Made by a program: the position numbers and the translations under genes. A stretch of DNA of 64,000 nt from Ciona intestinalis. Its lineage: Eukaryota > Chordata > Ascidiacea > Phlebobranchia > Cionidae. This document shows positions 41,358 to 53,345 of this stretch, in pieces. The notes below the pieces were generated by a model, which saw only the letters and a list, made by a program, of their open reading frames with translations, searched no databases and was not told the DNA's origin. Every line of letters starts with the position of its first letter. Positions within the stretch are counted from its first letter, which is position 1. The stretch spans positions 1,352,694 to 1,416,693 of the forward strand of contig NC_020177.2 in the NCBI RefSeq assembly GCF_000224145.3. The letters are read 5' to 3'.

Positions 41358-41552
41358 ATCCTCGCGTGGTAACCATTTCCGCTATTCTTTGCTACCGTTT
41401 AACTCTGACCTGCAAAGGTCTTTAGTAGGCCATAGGGGAAATCTTCAAAAATTAGGGTTTCTGTAGTATAGCCTACTAGACAGTCAGCCAACGAGAAAAA
41501 CCGTAGTCACACCACCAGACTCATCAAATAACAATGATAACATCTCATCACC

Positions 41553-41602
41553 NNNNNNNNNNNNNNNNNNNNNNNNNNNNNNNNNNNNNNNNNNNNNNNN
41601 NN
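41553..41602. other. Assembly gap (50 N)
   Basis: A run of exactly 50 N, adjoining a MITE. Confidence 1.
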
Positions 41603-41721
41603 TTAAGCGGCGCCCTTTGAGGGTCGTGGAGATACGGTTATATAATTTTGTAAATATTCTTATTTACTACCAAAAAGAGAGAAAAAATAGTAAAAATGTC
41701 CCATGTTACCCCACCCTACTT
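41603..41721 (+). mobile_element. MITE type II, cut by the assembly gap
   Basis: Right part begins at the N run (AGCGGCGCCCTTTGAGGGTCG) and ends CCATGTTACCCCACCCTACT. Confidence 0.85.
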
Positions 41722-41975
41722 TATCTTTAGGAACTACATGTACACAGTTTGTGTAAGCATACCACAAGATGATTTAACTTTTACAATAATAGTTCAAATG
41801 CTTTATAAACCACAGGCGTCCTAACCAAATAAATGGTTACAAAATGGTTATTTAAAGATTAAAATATTGCATTGTAGTACATATATCAAGTGCACTGTAA
41901 TCGACTGAAAATACATCAAGTAAATTGTAAACGGAGCTTTACCGTTGAATGCTTCAGTTTTGATTACGATATTTA

Positions 41976-42069
41976 TAGCAGGGTGGGGGAAGACGGGACA
42001 AATATTCTAATCGTCTTTTAAAAAATTAGCAACGGTCTATAGGAGTCGTGAGGATACGGTTTTATCAAA
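41976..42069 (+). mobile_element. MITE type I left half
   Basis: GCAGGGTGGGGGAAGACGGG to GTGAGGATACGGTTTTATCA, then cut off. Confidence 0.88.
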
Positions 42070-42434
42070 AAAGATTTTGGCATTTAATTTCGTCACGTAC
42101 GCTAACAGCCTGCAGCAAAAAAATCTGTCAAAATACACATGTACGTCAGAAAAGTAATTTAATTCATAATCGACTACCGCACATTACTTTCATCTAGATG
42201 ATCATGTTTAAGTACATTAATTAAATTACTGGGTTGCTATATTTCGTGACCAATTGAAGTTTACAATATACGATTGCCTGATGGCCTACAGCGTATGTAT
42301 GTGTGAGTCATTTATTGCGTAATGTTGAATGACCAACCATACAACTACTTGACTCGTGTGTATGCCGTAATACAGTAATGTGACTTTTGTGTTGATTTAA
42401 AACCAAAAATACACAAAGAACATTTAAATAACTA

Positions 42435-42735
42435 TATAGTAGGGTAGGGGAAAGCGGGATACCTTTAGCACATAACAAAAAATATCCTGATCGTGTTTTA
42501 AACAATTTCCAATGGTCTATAAAAGTCGTGAGATGCAGTTTTATAACTTTATGCATATTCTGGGTTTAGTACTAAATAAAACAGAAAAATAGAATAAAAA
42601 TGTGTTTCATCTTTCCCCACCCTACTATATAACCGCATCCTCACGACTATAAAATAGCGTTGTTAATATTTTAAAACACGATTAGGAAATATGGAATATT
42701 ATGTGATAACGGTGTCCCATCTTACCCACAGTAAA
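42435..42735. mobile_element. MITE type I (42435-42630) abutting half of a reversed type II copy
   Basis: The type I copy is complete and forward. The following AACCGCATCCTCACGACTAT to GTCCCATCTTACCCACAG is the right half of a reversed type II MITE. Its left half was not found, so nesting is possible but not shown. Confidence 0.85.
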
Positions 42736-42739
42736 TAGC

Positions 42740-43900
42740 ACTGCTGTTTTTTTTACATTAGACAGCGAGCATGTGATAAAAAGCATCCGATAATACATTG
42801 GACGCAATAAGACACTTTACTATACCGACACTTAAATATAAAAAAAATATTTGTTTATTTAAAGTAGCATACTTGACTTTTATAGCAAACACAATTGCTC
42901 AATATAAGAAACCCTCGTTATAACATCTAGTTTTACTCCGCCACGCGATAATAAGTAATATTCACCAAAAACATACAAAAAATATTTTGTTTAATCCCTA
43001 ATCCATTACACTAACCGTTAAACAGATGGTCGACTGGTTCTTCTTTAACAAGATCAGGTGTTTCAATCATTTCAGAATGTAATGTACGGAACATGTCCGC
43101 GCCATTGTTACGTAGGCACTCCGTCATTATGACGAAGAGCAACGCAGAAAAATAGATCCGAAAAGGGTTTCAAAAATCGCTATTTTCTTAAACCTTATAT
43201 CTAAGCATAAAATGTAACCAAAATGGGTTAAAATTTGTTTCATTAATAGTATGATAGCATACTACAAGTCTTTAACTAGAATGGCTATAAACTTTTTTTT
43301 AGCCCAAACAGTGTTTTAACTAGTACAAAACGTGTTGCTGTTTAACATGATAGTTTTGTGGGGCAAGATGGCATGCGAGGTAAGATTGGACATGTGCTTA
43401 AATGTGCCAATTTTTTCCTAACTTACGATATATCTAATATATACTGACTTTTCAAACGTTAACAGAAGAAGTCGTGTAAAGTTAGTTTTAAATTTATTAA
43501 ACCGCTTGTTTTTCTCGGCCATAACGTTTATCAAGGTAAACCATCTTGCTCTGTAAGGATTAAACGCGTGTTTACTAAATAAATTTAAACCCACAATCCG
43601 GCGACTTAATTGCCTCGAAGTCTATAAAACAAGAAGAGGTTTTTCCTCGAAAATCGTATTAAATTTGTGGTTTTTACTGGAAAAACGACTTCTTCAATTT
43701 GGCCGTGTTTTTGTAGCTAACTTATCCGGCCGGGAATTTTAATCCTAAGCCTGAGCCGCGAAAATTTCGGCAAAACATGATACGTAGCATCCGCTATATG
43801 GTGTAATAACCAAGTATGTTATTATATGCGTTGAGTAATATCTATAACACCCAGGTTCAAATTGACTTGGCCGCATTGAAAATACCTATATCTCAACACA
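42740..43900. other. Intergenic, no recognised gene
   Basis: AT-rich, no MITE; TTGTGGGGCAAGATGGCATG at 43365 is a possible MITE remnant. Confidence 0.4.
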
Positions 43901-44182
43901 TGTACTTAAACTGCGGGAGATGAAACGGTTAGAAATCCAGCCGCGAAAAATCAAAGTCCGATTTTACATGTCATTCACATAACTAAACTACGCAACAAAT
44001 ATTATGCGCCTGACTGCGAGCCGAACTGGTACAAAACGCCTTAAACTGCTTGAATTGCTATTATACACATAGTTAAGCTACGCTTACAACTACATTTATT
44101 GCGTCTATTTTTTAAATTAAATTGATTCTAAAACTGGTTTAAGGAATGTAATCGCTTCTATGCACATAACTAAAATATCGAA

Positions 44183-44380
44183 TATAGTAGGGTTGGGGAA
44201 GACGGGACACCTTAAGCATCTAATATCCAAATATCCTGATCGTGTTTATAAACAACTAACAACGGTCCATGGTAGAAGTGAGGGTATGGTTTTATATTTC
44301 TTTGAATATTCTTAGTTCCTTACCAAATGGAACGAGAAAATAGATTGAAAAGGTGTCCCATCTCCCCCCACCCTACCCTA
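44183..44380 (+). mobile_element. MITE type I inside the 43.9-46.3 kb decayed repeat
   Basis: Forward, complete. Confidence 0.93.
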
Positions 44381-45019
44381 TATACATGCAACTAAAATGC
44401 GCTTATCAAAACTAAACTGACTCCAAACCACTTTTAACTGCGTTAATCGCCTTAATTTAAAATCCAAGTCCCTTTTTGCTAAGTGTGTCAAATTTTCCCC
44501 AACACTAAAATAACTTCCTCGGTAGCTATAATGACGTATACGTTACCTTAGCAACCGTATTTATAAATCTCGCTGATTGGCTGGATCAAATAACCGTTTC
44601 CTTACTGGCGGAAACTCAAACTTATCTGAGTTGTAACATGAAACTAAACTGCGAAATATATTTAAACTAATTTGTGTTACTTTTATTTATAAACTGTTAC
44701 CACTTTTGGACTTTTGCAAAAAAATCTAAAAAACAAACTTAAAAAATGCTGTTGCTGTCATATATACATCTAAACCAGCTTTTCTGGCAAATTTGTTTCG
44801 TACCTGCTACGTTTCGAAGTCGTAAATATTTTCCATCAGCTGTTTATCAAGAAAACTTATCTTTACCACTTCACGTACGCGAGTTTAAAACGTTAAATTT
44901 AAATTCGTATGGCGTTTTTATAAAATTTAAAATTGATAAATAAAAAACGATGAGAATAAATATCACTCTGAAACTTATGTTCTTATGCGCAATTTCCAAG
45001 CTTAACTACATTTGCACAT

Positions 45020-45125
45020 CAACTTTTACGTCTTGCTATTATACTGTATATGTCCTACTGATATGTTGTATGTCTTGCTATTATAAATAACTATGCGACC
45101 GTATCATAAATAACTATGCGACCAT
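45020..45125. repeat. Two adjoining short tandem duplications
   Basis: GTCTTGCTATTATA occurs twice, followed by two copies of ATAAATAACTATGCGACC. Non-coding. Confidence 0.85.
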
Positions 45126-46299
45126 ACATTGGTCTGCATTTAAACGCAAGTCTCCGAAATGGGAATACACATTCTGAGCAGAAAGAAATATTTTCCCGAA
45201 AAACTTCCTCATGTTTTATTTTTCTGAACTCTCTCTGGACTTTCACCTCGTTTTTTCAGAGCGGCCAGTGTTTTCCGCAAAATTTCCTGCCTTTTGACTT
45301 TTGCACTATAAACCAATAAAAACATCTTGCAGCACTAGAACGCAATATGTTTTCTAGCTCTCCCGGAAATCGCGTGACTAGCAAGTGAGTCCCTGTTGGC
45401 CCAATCAAATCGCAGTGGTTTCCACAACCAAGTTACAATTCACTCTGCTTCCTAACTGTTCCCAAGTGCTCATCGAAAAGCAACAATTTCCGGGACATTA
45501 CTTGCCGAAAAGCTGCTAGTAGCCTAGTCAGACTTACTCCTACTAAAACTCCTTGGAACAAAATAACTAAAATGCCAATAATTTTAAACAAGTGACTCTG
45601 AAACTGCCACGAAGTGTTTTTTTAGGATCTCATCCAATTTCTCCGTATATCCTGCGAGAGACATATTTTTGTAGATTGATTTTACCAATTTCCTAAAATT
45701 TCGCCAAAATTTTACATTGTCCTGACCTTTACAAATATATTTTGTCATATATATCACATTACGTCTGTACATTGTACAAAATATCCAATTTTTCGCTCTC
45801 CCCCCCAAAAAACATTTTCTCCAGCACTTTTACGAGTGTAACAGGATCTGCCGTTAAAAAAGTCAACTGGCAACATTAGATCGTGAGGTACATCTCAAGT
45901 CTTCTCTTTTTTGCCGTTCAAGAGTTTAATTTAGAAAGGGAACTCCTCTAAATTCGGGCGGACCAGTCACTGCCTGAAACGCCATTGCCTCAGGTAGTGG
46001 ACGGCCGTTTATGATGTCATAATAAGGTGAATAATCGCATCTGTTTTGACACAACTCGAATACTTTCCCGCATATTTTCAAAAACAAGTTTTAAAATTTA
46101 TGGCAAAACTTAAAAATGCTTGCTTACGAATCTAAAGAACTTCAAAGCTATAAAATATGTTTAAACTCTTGAAAAGTTATGCTTATTCATCTAAATGCTT
46201 CCGCTTAACTATACTAATTTGCGCCTACTTTTTAAGGCGTGGGGATATTTAAATGTACTTAACTAAAAACTAGTTAACTTCAAACCACACCAACCCATT

Positions 46300-46550
46300 A
46301 GAATACAATTACCGAAACGACTATAGCGTAATTATAATTAACGAGCATCAAATAAGAATAAAACACTTAACTGGCCATAAAGCAGCTAACATATAAATGT
46401 ACTTATGCAATATGAATGTTAATACACGTGATTTTTAGTTTTTATTTTCTCTTGCAAAGAACAAACACACGGTTTCGGATGGTGCGAGTTACAAGCGCTG
46501 TTTGAATTATTACATCACCAATTTAACTTAATATAAACGTGGTACAGCCT
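46300..46550. other. Intergenic, nothing recognised
   Basis: AT-rich; no exon, RNA or repeat recognised. Confidence 0.5.
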
Positions 46551-46852
46551 GACGCCGTGGGCAATAGTTAGCGCGCTTGCCTCTAGCTTAGAGCATAGAG
46601 TTACAGGTTCAAGTCTCGATGCTGCTACCATTGTAGAAAAGTGTTTCCTTTGGTGAAATACATAACAGCAATTACTTTAACCCAGTGGTCACTTAAAGAT
46701 TGCCTGAATTATCAGCCATATATTACAATAAAGTAAATATATACATGGTAACTCGTGAGCGTTCACGAGGTATATGAAACAGAACACCTTATGTTATAAC
46801 GACTTTCATTGCCCCGCCATGCGAGGATAAATGAGTAACTTTCATTTCACCG
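46551..46852 (+). mobile_element. Full-length composite SINE
   Basis: Head ACGCCGTGGGCAATAGTTAG CGCG with B-box-like GGTTCAAGTCTCGATGC, body AACCCAGTGGTCACTTAAAG, and tail CGAGGTATATGAAACAGAAC to AAATGAGTAACTTTCATTTC. Best reference copy in the window. Confidence 0.92.
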
Positions 46853-47149
46853 CGAGTTTTGGTTGTTTTTCGTTACAACGTCACAACAACAGCTAAGCTA
46901 CGTCATTCAAGTTCACCCAGTGACGTAAATTTGACGTCACACTGTCTAACCAGCCGAATTTAAACGACTTATTTTAAGAGGTTTATTTATACGATAAGTA
47001 TCTGCGGCCTGGGGTGATATATTTATAACAGCAGACAAAAATCATGCATATATACTGCATGCTGAAATAAAACGGTTTGTTTGATTTTTATGAATCACCG
47101 CTGTTCACAAATTTCCATGCGATTGTATTATGAATGAACATAATAAATA

Positions 47150-47301
47150 GTAGTAGGGTGGGAAAGCAGTAAAGAACGGTCTATGGGATCAGTCGTGTGG
47201 ATACGGTTTTATAATTCTTTGAATGTTCTTTGCTTATTACCAAATGGGACGAGAAAATAGAATAGAATGAATAGGTGTACCATCTTTCCCCATCCTAAAA
47301 T
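47150..47301 (+). mobile_element. MITE type I, interior deletion
   Basis: TAGTAGGGTGGGAAAGCAGT then jumps to GGTCTATGGGATCAGTCGTG. Confidence 0.9.
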
Positions 47302-47865
47302 ATGAGTAGCAATTTTAAAGACACAACCTATTCTACTATTTTTAAGATTTAATTTAAAAATTTTTTTAATGTTATTATATTTTTTTTTAAATATACACAA
47401 AAGTAATACAAATTAATTATTACGTTCCATATTAAAAAAACGTAAATTTTATTTTTGTATATAATAACACAAACGTACTACAAATTAAACAATTCAATAT
47501 ATTTAAAACGATTCCACTCGTAAAGTTATATTACCGCGCATGGATTAAAAATACTTTGCAGTCTGCACACAAAATGCTGCTATTGATACAACGTTAGACT
47601 GTTTACAAAACTGAGTTAGAGACATCCCCACGAAATACGGTGCATGGTCGGGACAGGCATGCCATAGGCACATGGTGTTACTGTTACTATCAAAACCTGT
47701 TTATGGCTTGAAGTAACGTGCGTGTAATCGTGCAGTAAAGATTTAAGAATATAAGAGACATTTTCATGTTTGTGTTTGGGGTATACAATTTAAGTTGTTC
47801 CGCGGGTTAGAGACCGAAGATATACGATGGATCAATGAGGCTTTTTATTCTTGGGTGAGCCACAA
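47302..47865. other. Intergenic, nothing recognised
   Basis: AT-rich, T-run-rich start; no frame of note. Confidence 0.5.
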
Positions 47866-48106
47866 CTCATGCTCGCTGTCGGGCTATATAACCTTTGTGT
47901 CTTCGTATGTCCTATACTATACACCATACATACACGCTGTATTTATACACTTTATAATTACTGTCGAGGTATAACATGCCTGTCTTCTTATACACTTGCG
48001 TTTTTTATAATTTGACAGTGAGCATGAGGTGTATAAATACGCCATGTGTGTCTGGTGTATAAGAGACACTCATGTTATAACTCAATAGTAACATGAAGTG
48101 CATAAA
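47866..48106. repeat. 71 bp minisatellite units in head-to-head arrangement
   Basis: About two diverged units in the CATGCTCGCTGTCG orientation (47870-47995) are followed by units in the opposite orientation (GACAGTGAGCATGAGGTGTA, 48015 onward). This is a third, intergenic site of the same minisatellite. Confidence 0.85.
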
Positions 48107-48822
48107 CCAAACCGACTGTGGTATAGACCAACAAATTAAACTGTATAAGTGCGTCCATGTATTTATAACATTCGGGAAACTCCAGTCTAACACAACCCAA
48201 TTCCACTATTTCTAAATGAGTCACAACCCCCCAACTTTCTAGAATTCCAAAATTCTCCAATCACAACACACGACCTCTGCCTGCGTCATCGCAGACCGAT
48301 TCTCATAACCCTACCGCACAAGTATAGACTTCAAACCTGCATTCAACAGAGCCCGCCTAAGGTCACATGCGACTTATAGTAATTTGTGGTAAAAATTTCG
48401 AAGAAAAATTTTAATCTCGAAATATTAAAATAGGTTTTCAATTTCGATAAATATCTTCTAAACAACATGTTTCAAATAGAAAACTGAAATTTCATTTTTC
48501 GTATATTTTTGTCATTGTATATCTAATTTTACACAGTTTTTTTTTTATAAATGCACGATTTTAAGTACCTCATAGGCACCGTTAAGTTATCCCAATTGTG
48601 TAGCCAAATAAGCTATACAAAGAAATTACGTTTTACTAAAAAATTAATCAGGTTATATTAAAATTGTCTCCCCAATAAAAATGACATATATATTTTACCT
48701 ACTGTTAATTAAAAAAAAAAATATTTATTCACTCTTGCATAACATTAATATGTCTTTTTGATTACAGTATAACATGCTTCATACTCTTTTTTTACCTCTT
48801 TGTTAAAAAGCAAATAGAATTT
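48107..48822. other. Intergenic, nothing recognised
   Basis: No repeat or exon seen after the minisatellite. Confidence 0.5.
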
Positions 48823-49117
48823 ACATAACCGTATCCTCACGACTGAACGTTGTGAATTGTTAAAACACGATTTAAAAATATGGGATATTTTGTACTGAAG
48901 GGATCCATTTCAACCAACAAAATTATATAGTAGGGGGAAAGGAAGACGGGACATTAACACATAATACTTAAATATCCTGATCATGATTAAAACATTTAAC
49001 AACGGTCTATGAGACTCGCGAAGATACGGTTTTAAATTTCTTTAAATTTTCTTTGTTTACACCAAATGGGACGAGAAAATGGAATGAAACCGTGTCCCAT
49101 CTTCTCCACCCTAGTAT
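48823..49117. mobile_element. Reversed type II right part (48823-48925) and a full forward type I (48926-49117)
   Basis: The type I copy has TATAGTAGGGGGAAAGGAAG and CCATCTTCTCCACCCTAGTA ends. Confidence 0.87.
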
Positions 49118-49554
49118 ATGTATATATATATATGCGCCACGATTTATACAGAGCATTTATACCCAAACATTTACCACAAAGTGTGCCGTTACATCTGACA
49201 AGCCTATACCCATATTAAAAGTTTGGCGAAAAATTTTGCTAAACATGTTAGGTTTTCACTGCAAAGTGTCCTATAAGATCTTATAAGGTCATCAAAAGTT
49301 CGATAAGAAACCACAGAATGCTTTTTACCGGGTTATTGACACCTGCCAATGCAATGCAATGATGCTACCCTAGATAATATAAATGCACGACCCTTTGAAG
49401 GTATGACTGGCATATGTGCATGGCATATAAATAAACCTTTGCTGCCAGACTTATTGTAATAATAATCATTGCTTATCCGGTATTTTTGTTCCGGTATTTT
49501 AGGGTTAGCTTTCGTTGGAATAATGGCATACTTTAAATCTATGTAATATATAAA
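49118..49554. other. Intergenic, nothing recognised
   Basis: Begins with a short TA run (TATATGTATATATATATATG). Confidence 0.5.
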
Positions 49555-49927
49555 GTATAGACTAGGGGGTAAGATGGGACATGTTTTATTCTTTTTCTTG
49601 TCTTGTTTGGTAGTATACAAAAAACAGTTTTATATTCATGTCTCCGCAACGCTATAAACCAGCGTTGTTATTTGTTAAAAGCACGATCAGGAGTAGTGGG
49701 ATTTAGGTGTTAACGGTATCTGTCTAACCAACAATACTATAGTATGGTATAGGGGAAGATGAGACACTTTTCTTTTTTTCTTTATTTGGTAGTAAACAAA
49801 GATCATTAAAATAATTATAAACCCGTATCATCACAACTTTCATAGACCGTTGTTGTTTGTTTAAAACATCGCCAGGATATTAAAAAATTATATGCCAAAA
49901 ATGTCCCATCTTACCCCAGATTACCAT
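49555..49927 (-). mobile_element. Two MITEs in direct contact
   Basis: Two reversed copies (49555-49740 and 49741-49927) follow each other without a gap. Confidence 0.88.
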
Positions 49928-50289
49928 ATACGTCCTTACACAGAAAACAAAAAGCTCGGTTATCAAAAAAGGATCTTGCGTTAGGGAAAAACCCCTCAGT
50001 TACGCAAGCTTCCTAAACAATGTTTACAGCTGAGCTATTTCATTAAGTATATTTATCCATGATAAGCGGTGCGAATTATTAAACCAGTCAACAGATTATG
50101 CAGGTAACCCCAAATATTTACTTGTCTCGTTAATTCTAATCTGCTGTGGCCTTGCGATAGATTTCGGATGAATCAGTGACAACAACTGTTGAATCATAAT
50201 GTTGCAATAAACAACCCAAATAAGGCAGCAAAGCCTCTTCTTTTGATGCTATTCTTTACCAATATGAGTCGCTATGCAAAACACTGTCC

Positions 50290-50418
50290 AAAATGTTCAT
50301 AAAACGACCGTTGTTAAAACAAAAACGATAGTTTTGTCGCAATATCCTGTTTCTTCGTTTAAAATATTTCTAAATCTTCGTTACCGTAATTAAATAGACA
50401 AATAAAGTTATTAATATT
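50290..50418 (+). mobile_element. Second SINE family tail
   Basis: GTTGTTAAAACAAAAACGAT then TTTAAAATATTTCTAAATCT TCG and AGACAAATAAAGTTATTAAT. Confidence 0.7.
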
Positions 50419-50520
50419 ATAACGAATGAAACGGTATATAAAAGATTACAATTTATGCTAAAGCACTATAAACTCAAAGAAAACAATAATCGGTTCCTAA
50501 CTAATTGTGTATCAAAGAGA

Positions 50521-50857
50521 TATATAGTAAGATGAGACACCTTTTCATACCATTTTCTCGTCCCATTTGGTAAAAAAATATAGAATATAGTAGGATGGGG
50601 GAAGTTGGGACACATTTTAACTCTATTTTCTCGTCCAATGTGGTAGTAAACAAGGAACTTTCAAAGAATTATAAAACTATATGCCCAAGACTCCCATAGA
50701 CCGTTTTTATTTGTTTAAAACACGATCAGGATATTTGGATATCATGCGCAAAGGTGTCCCATCTTCCCCCATCCCACTAAATTAAAAAAAAACGACTACT
50801 TCGGAAATATGGGATATAATGTGACACCGGTATCCATCTTACCCCACAGTACTAACT
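50521..50857 (-). mobile_element. MITE cluster
   Basis: A reversed left scrap (50521-50580), a complete reversed type I (50586-50779) and a type II right-end scrap (about 50790-50857). Confidence 0.88.
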
Positions 50858-51436
50858 TCAAAGCGTTTTTACATTGATTAGTTTTTTGTTTAATTTTAGT
50901 AACTCCGATTTATTTGACGTGCATGCCACATGATTTGAGCCGTGAAAACGCAAACAAAGCAAACCGACAAAGCGTCGTAGCTCTCTCTACCTCCCACTGG
51001 CGGAAACGGCTAATAAAACTCCACGCGCTAAATAAACTGTACCGACAGTGTATCAGAACCACAATCCGGTGTACAATAAATAAACGAGCTTATTTTATAT
51101 TGGAGTAAACTCCACTAATCCCAGCTTAGAAGGAAGAGAATTAAATTTGGCAAATCACGTATGTTTGCGTATTATACATTACGTTTTTATAAAATCGGAT
51201 TTGAACCGCAATAAACATAACAGAAATAATTTCGAACCCTTCTAAACTGTTTGGTTCCAAGAAATTGAGCACGAAAGTTATAATTTAAAAACATCGTGTT
51301 TGTAATTAAATTTAAACTTGAACGACAACTTAAAATATCTTTTCACGGAAAAAATCAGCGATATTTTAGGAAAAATGAACCCAAATTAAATAGTTTATTT
51401 AGTAGCAACGTTATTTATTAAAATAGTCAAATTAAA
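50858..51436. other. Intergenic, one GC-richer open frame
   Basis: A 64-codon + strand frame at 50914-51108 has no flanking splice sites or known motif; probably chance. Confidence 0.35.
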
Positions 51437-51512
51437 TATAGTAGGGTGGGAGGATGGGAAATCTTTTCATTCTATTTTCTCATCACATTCAATAGTAAAC
51501 AAAGAACATTCA
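51437..51512 (-). mobile_element. MITE left third
   Basis: TATAGTAGGGTGGGAGGATG to AGTAAACAAAGAACATTCAT, then unrelated sequence. Confidence 0.88.
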
Positions 51513-51922
51513 TACAAAATACATCTCCCGTTTTGATTTATTTAGGCATTTTTATTATTTTAACTTTTTTGTTTTCGTTTTTGAATGCAATTTCAAGTTT
51601 TAGCAAACTTATTTTTACATACAATTTTACGGAATATAAAAGATTACAAAATGTCACTTTTTTTAAAAAAAACTCATTTATTTTGTCCTTTTCTGTCAGC
51701 TTAATAAGATCTTTTCATTCAAGTAGTTTTTCTTTTGATCGATTTCACGATCTGTTGTTAAACATGACGTCAACAGGACGTTAGAACAATGAGCGCATTC
51801 AGTTTCAATTGTTTGACATGTTTGCACTCGATACGCAAATTAAGCGACGATTACAGGAACTGCCAATCATGTGTTATGAAAACAGGCTACAATCACGTAC
51901 GTTAAGCGACAAGCCATTAGTA
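51513..51922. other. Intergenic, nothing recognised
   Basis: AT-rich; frames look random. Confidence 0.5.
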
Positions 51923-52112
51923 GTAGTGTACGATAAGATGGGATACCACTAGAACCGAAATCCAATGTTTCCTGGTCGTGTTTTTAACAATTAACAACCA
52001 ATTTTTAGAGTCGTGAGAATACGGTTATAAAATCTGTAAATATTCTTTATTTATTACCAAATAGGGGAAAGCAAATGAAGTGAAAACATGTCCCATTTTA
52101 CCTCACCCCTAT
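51923..52112 (+). mobile_element. MITE type II
   Basis: Forward; ACGATAAGATGGGATACCAC left end, TTTTACCTCACCCCTATA right end. Confidence 0.87.
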
Positions 52113-52145
52113 ATAATGCAATTTGTGCTATGTGGTGGTCTAAAT

Positions 52146-52305
52146 AAGAAGGTTGGGGTAAGATGGTTTATGTTTTTATTATCTTTATTGTCTCATTTAG
52201 TAACAAAGCATATTCAACTATTTTTCTAACCGTATCCTCACGACTCTAAAAGTGCGTGCTGGTAATTGTTTAGAATACGATTAGAAATTACAGAATAATA
52301 TATGC
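52146..52305 (-). mobile_element. MITE type II
   Basis: Reversed; AAGGTTGGGGTAAGATGG left end; right end lost. Confidence 0.85.
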
Positions 52306-52341
52306 TAACACGTACTGCATTCACAAAAATATACACAATTT

Positions 52342-52523
52342 GATAGTGCGCGGGGTAAGATAGGACACTCTTTTATTCCATTTCTCGTCCCATTTGGCAG
52401 TAAACAAAAAATAGTCAAAGAAATATAAAATCGTATTCCCACGACTCTCATATACCGATGTTAACCAGGATATTTGTATATTAAATTCCAAAGATATGTC
52501 CCGTTTCCCCCACTGTACTGTAT
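52342..52523 (-). mobile_element. MITE type I/II intermediate
   Basis: Reversed; complete with TAGTGCGCGGGGTAAGATAG and TTTCCCCCACTGTACTGTA ends. Confidence 0.88.
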
Positions 52524-52910
52524 AGTTTGAAAGCGTGCACATATAGATAACACGCGGGAAATTTTGTTAGATTGGCAAATACGTTGTTAGGAGTAAATAA
52601 CTTTAGCGGGCTATCCCCGTAACTATAGTCGTGATGGCCCATCTGCTTATTTCGTTTGTTATCAACTAGGAAGTTAAATTTCCCACCCGAAACGTTGAAC
52701 GCAGTAATCAGCATGTTCTGTTAGATTCTATACGCAATAGGTTGTCTACGACAGAGCAATTTATAAAAAAATTCAAAGACGAGTTAATAATTAATATTGT
52801 AAAAATAATACAAAACATAATTGTATCTCAAAACGTTCAGTCCGGATCGTTTTAACTAAATTATGAAATGTATATACAGCTGCATTCTTCTATTTAAACT
52901 TTGGCTAATT

Positions 52911-53035
52911 TAAAATGGGACACCGTTAGCAACTAAATCCCATATTTCCTGATTGGGTTTTTAACAATTAACAAATCTTTCTTTGAGTCCCGAGGGTGAA
53001 GTTATTTACTTCTTCAAATATTTTTTATTTGCAAT
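52911..53035 (+). mobile_element. MITE type II left part
   Basis: AAATGGGACACCGTTAGCAA to ATTTTTTATTTGCAATATTG. Confidence 0.8.
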
Positions 53036-53073
53036 ATTGAATAAATGCTTGCTGTACTTAAAGTCCGAAAAAG

Positions 53074-53140
53074 TATAATCACCCCATAAGTTACATAGCC
53101 CATACATCGTAACCTGCAAGCGGGCACGAGGTGTAAAGTT
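53074..53140 (+). mobile_element. SINE tail fragment next to the MYRF exon 25 copy
   Basis: AATCACCCCATAAGTTACAT to GCGGGCACGAGGTGTAAAG. Confidence 0.82.
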
Positions 53141-53207
53141 GACATCATGTTAACATGTTGGGAGTTTGAAATACTGTCATTCGAACATTTTTTTAAGAAT
53201 AATTTAT

Positions 53208-53345
53208 CATTATAAACATTTTTTCCAAACAATATTTGCAACCAATTTTTTTCCTTGCAAATGCGAACCCCCGTTGGAGAGGAATTAAAGGTCCCTTTCA
53301 CAGCCATGTTAACAACGAAATTAATAGCGCTGAGTTTGGGCCCCT
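53208..53345 (+). pseudogene. Decayed copy of MYRF exon 25 and its upstream intron flank
   Basis: From 53266 the + strand reads like the start of MYRF exon 25 (minus strand 19064 onward): the frame gives ANPRWRGIKGPFHSHVNNEI then NSAEFGP. The preceding 55 bases also match the intron before exon 25, so this is a DNA-level copy, not a retrocopy. The splice acceptor has changed from GCAG to GCAA. Within the matched exon part most changes are synonymous. Similarity stops near 53343. Orientation is opposite to MYRF. Confidence 0.88.

Larger units (their letters stand above)
43900..46300. repeat. Degenerate dispersed or tandem repeat, loosely 90 bp
   Basis: Words such as CACATAACTAAACTACGCAA (43978), CACATAGTTAAGCTACGCTT (44066), GCACATAACTAAAATATCG (44162), CATGAAACTAAACTGCGAAA (44637) and CTTAACTATACTAATTTGCG (46204) recur, often with TTGCGYCTAYTTTTTAAR nearby. 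It looks like a very old decayed repeat, split by one MITE. No coding frame recognised. Confidence 0.45.

Noticed and set aside
45584-45808. 74-codon minus-strand open frame rich in Lys and aromatic residues
   Set aside because: It has no ATG at its opening, no splice sites in phase and no recognised motif; frames of this length are expected by chance in 64 kb of AT-rich DNA.
50914-51108. 64-codon + strand frame in a GC-richer patch
   Set aside because: No signal, motif or splice context.
53014-53307. 97-codon minus-strand frame resembling one at 18906-19175
   Set aside because: Both are shadows of the same sequence: MYRF exon 25 and its decayed copy, read on the wrong strand or frame.
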